64,000 nucleotides of DNA. It comes from Planctomyces sp. (GTDB taxonomy: Bacteria > Planctomycetota > Planctomycetia > Planctomycetales > Planctomycetaceae). The notes beneath the pieces were generated by a model. The model ran no database searches and was not told the DNA's origin. It saw only the letters and a list, made by a program, of their open reading frames with translations. The position numbers and the translations under genes were made by a program. Numbering within the stretch: the first letter of the stretch is position 1; the number at the start of each line of letters is the position of its first letter. The stretch covers positions 62,001 through 126,000 of the forward strand of contig JAEUIH010000001.1 in assembly GCA_016795105.1 (NCBI GenBank), read 5' to 3'. Below, piece after piece: positions 62,905 through 64,000 of the stretch.

Positions 62905-64000
62905 ATGCAGTTTCGATGTCCCAACTGCAAACATCCGATTAAAGTCGAGGATGCTCAGGCCGATACACCTGAAGAAACAATAGACACAATCGAGTGTCCA
63001 TCATGTCACAGCCGGTTCAGCTTATCTGTGGAGGGCTCCTCATCGACTTTTGTCGTCGGTGCTTTGCAGAAGATTGGACACTTTGAAATCCGTGAAGTTG
63101 TGGGGGAAGGTGCATTCGGGACAGTGCTCAAGGCCTGGGACCCCGAACTCGAACGCCTGGTTGCTATCAAGATCCCGCGCGACGGCCGGACAAATAACAA
63201 CACATCTCGGTTATTCCTGAGGGAAGCTCGGGCTGCTGCTGCGATCACACATCCAAATGTTGTGGGGGTTTATGAAGTCGGACAGCATGAAGATTCGTTC
63301 TATATTGCCTCCGAGTTTATTGATGGAATTTCTCTGTCGGAACAGCTGAAAATTCGAACGTTCAGTCCTGTCGAGTCCGCCGAATTGCTGATTAAGCTGT
63401 TGCGGGCCGTGCAGGTGTTTCACGATAAATCGATCATCCATCGAGATCTTAAGCCAGGCAACATCCTGATCGATCAGGTGAACGAACCGCACATCACCGA
63501 CTTTGGACTGGCTCGGATTGAAAATCCCAATGAACTGACAGTGACAAACAGCGGTCGCATTATTGGCACGTTGCTCTATATGCCACCCGAACAGGCACGC
63601 GGAGAGACTCGCAAACTGTCAAATCGCAGTGATATTTATGCGATGGGTGTTGTCTTGTACGAAATGCTCACCGGGCAACGGCCGTTCCAGGCAAGTTCGT
63701 CACGAACTCTGCTGCATACAATTCTGACGGTGGAGCCCAGTCGTCCTCGTGGATTGAATCTGCAGATCCCGAAAGACCTCGAAACGGTCTGTCTCAAAGC
63801 CATCGAAAAGGATCCTGGTAAACGGTACGCATCAGCTGGCGAAATGGCGGACGACTTGAAGCGATTCCTCGACGGTCAGCCAATCCTCGCGAGACCAGTC
63901 GGTCTTCCTGAAAAATGCTGGCGGTGGATGAAGCGAAATCCACTGTCCGCATCACTGGTCTGTCTGGCTTTGATGCTCTCCGTTGGAGTTGTCTATCTCG
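62905..64000 (+). CDS. Ser/Thr protein kinase with N-terminal zinc ribbon (cut by right edge)
   Basis: ATG 62905, behind CGGAGAA, gives 365 visible codons before the edge. The first 45 residues carry two CxxC pairs (CPNC and CPSC), a MJ0042-like zinc-ribbon. The kinase domain follows: GEGAFGTV, VAIKIP (Lys), IIHRDLKPGN (catalytic Asp), DFGLAR and PPEQARGE, then YAMGVVLYEMLTG. A membrane helix starts near residue 350 (SASLVCLALMLSVGVVYL), so a periplasmic sensor or TPR/WD domain probably lies outside the window. Ligand and substrates are unknown. Confidence 0.92.
   Translation, partial: MQFRCPNCKHPIKVEDAQADTPEETIDTIECPSCHSRFSLSVEGSSSTFVVGALQKIGHFEIREVVGEGAFGTVLKAWDPELERLVAIKIPRDGRTNNNTSRLFLREARAAAAITHPNVVGVYEVGQHEDSFYIASEFIDGISLSEQLKIRTFSPVESAELLIKLLRAVQVFHDKSIIHRDLKPGNILIDQVNEPHITDFGLARIENPNELTVTNSGRIIGTLLYMPPEQARGETRKLSNRSDIYAMGVVLYEMLTGQRPFQASSSRTLLHTILTVEPSRPRGLNLQIPKDLETVCLKAIEKDPGKRYASAGEMADDLKRFLDGQPILARPVGLPEKCWRWMKRNPLSASLVCLALMLSVGVVYL

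Noticed and set aside
1-64000. tRNA, rRNA, prophage, integrase or replication origin
   Set aside because: No sequence matching these was recognised by eye; a dedicated tRNA search was not possible here.

Overview
The window reads as chromosomal DNA of a planctomycete, most likely in or near Planctomycetaceae. The evidence is family content. There is a DUF1501 protein paired with a PSCyt1/DUF1549/DUF1553 protein, large Ser/Thr kinases with TPR tails, and an ECF sigma factor of the kinase-linked type. A zinc-ribbon kinase, a giant cadherin/Calx-beta/lamin-tail surface protein with an LE-x-R-LLA leader end, and many secreted proteins of unknown function add to this. No rRNA, tRNA, CRISPR array, prophage or transposase gene was found.

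Layout. 1-1247: sensor histidine kinase, cut by the left edge. 1537-2662: prfB with its programmed +1 frameshift. 2682-6291: a glcDEF glycolate oxidase operon. 6611-9560 (minus): a polytopic membrane protein and a helical secreted or anchored protein. 9931-15766: a possible small gene, then a tightly packed phoH / 7TM-HD phosphohydrolase / ybeY / DegT-like aminotransferase operon. 15719-18955 (minus): RecB/AddA-like helicase-nuclease. 19036-28734: VWA proteins, DinB, cysteine desulfurase, phosphoesterase, a double class II aldolase and a secreted discoidin plus glutamine-amidotransferase-like protein. 28825-34577 (minus): phosphatase, an ECF sigma gene broken by an in-frame TGA, and a 1383-residue kinase. 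34811-41086 (minus): giant surface protein with an internal 1461-bp tandem duplication. 41561-44206: small YCII, VOC, RDD, VanZ-like and secreted proteins. 44576-49035: the DUF1501 / PSCyt1 pair. 49102-54146: MocR regulator, secreted protein, molybdopterin oxidoreductase, DinB. 54339-59694 (minus): BlaI regulator plus a very large M56 (BlaR1-like) membrane peptidase. 59851-61770 (minus): secreted helical-repeat protein. 62905-64000: Ser/Thr kinase, cut by the right edge.

Non-coding structure is the least ordinary part. (i) A family of 29-bp GTAG-headed hairpins (nine clear copies) has stem arms that change together, as expected of REP elements. (ii) A separate roughly 75-100 bp fold-back repeat occurs at three loci, and a unit of about 232-243 bp built around it is tandemly repeated before the last kinase. 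(iii) Likely BlaI operators lie upstream of the BlaI gene. (iv) Several hairpins are probable terminators.

Most linked genes look like ordinary housekeeping, signalling or envelope functions. The best candidate for a poorly described system is the BlaI-M56 locus. Its peptidase carries more than 1200 extra residues, with three related modules in place of a beta-lactam sensor.
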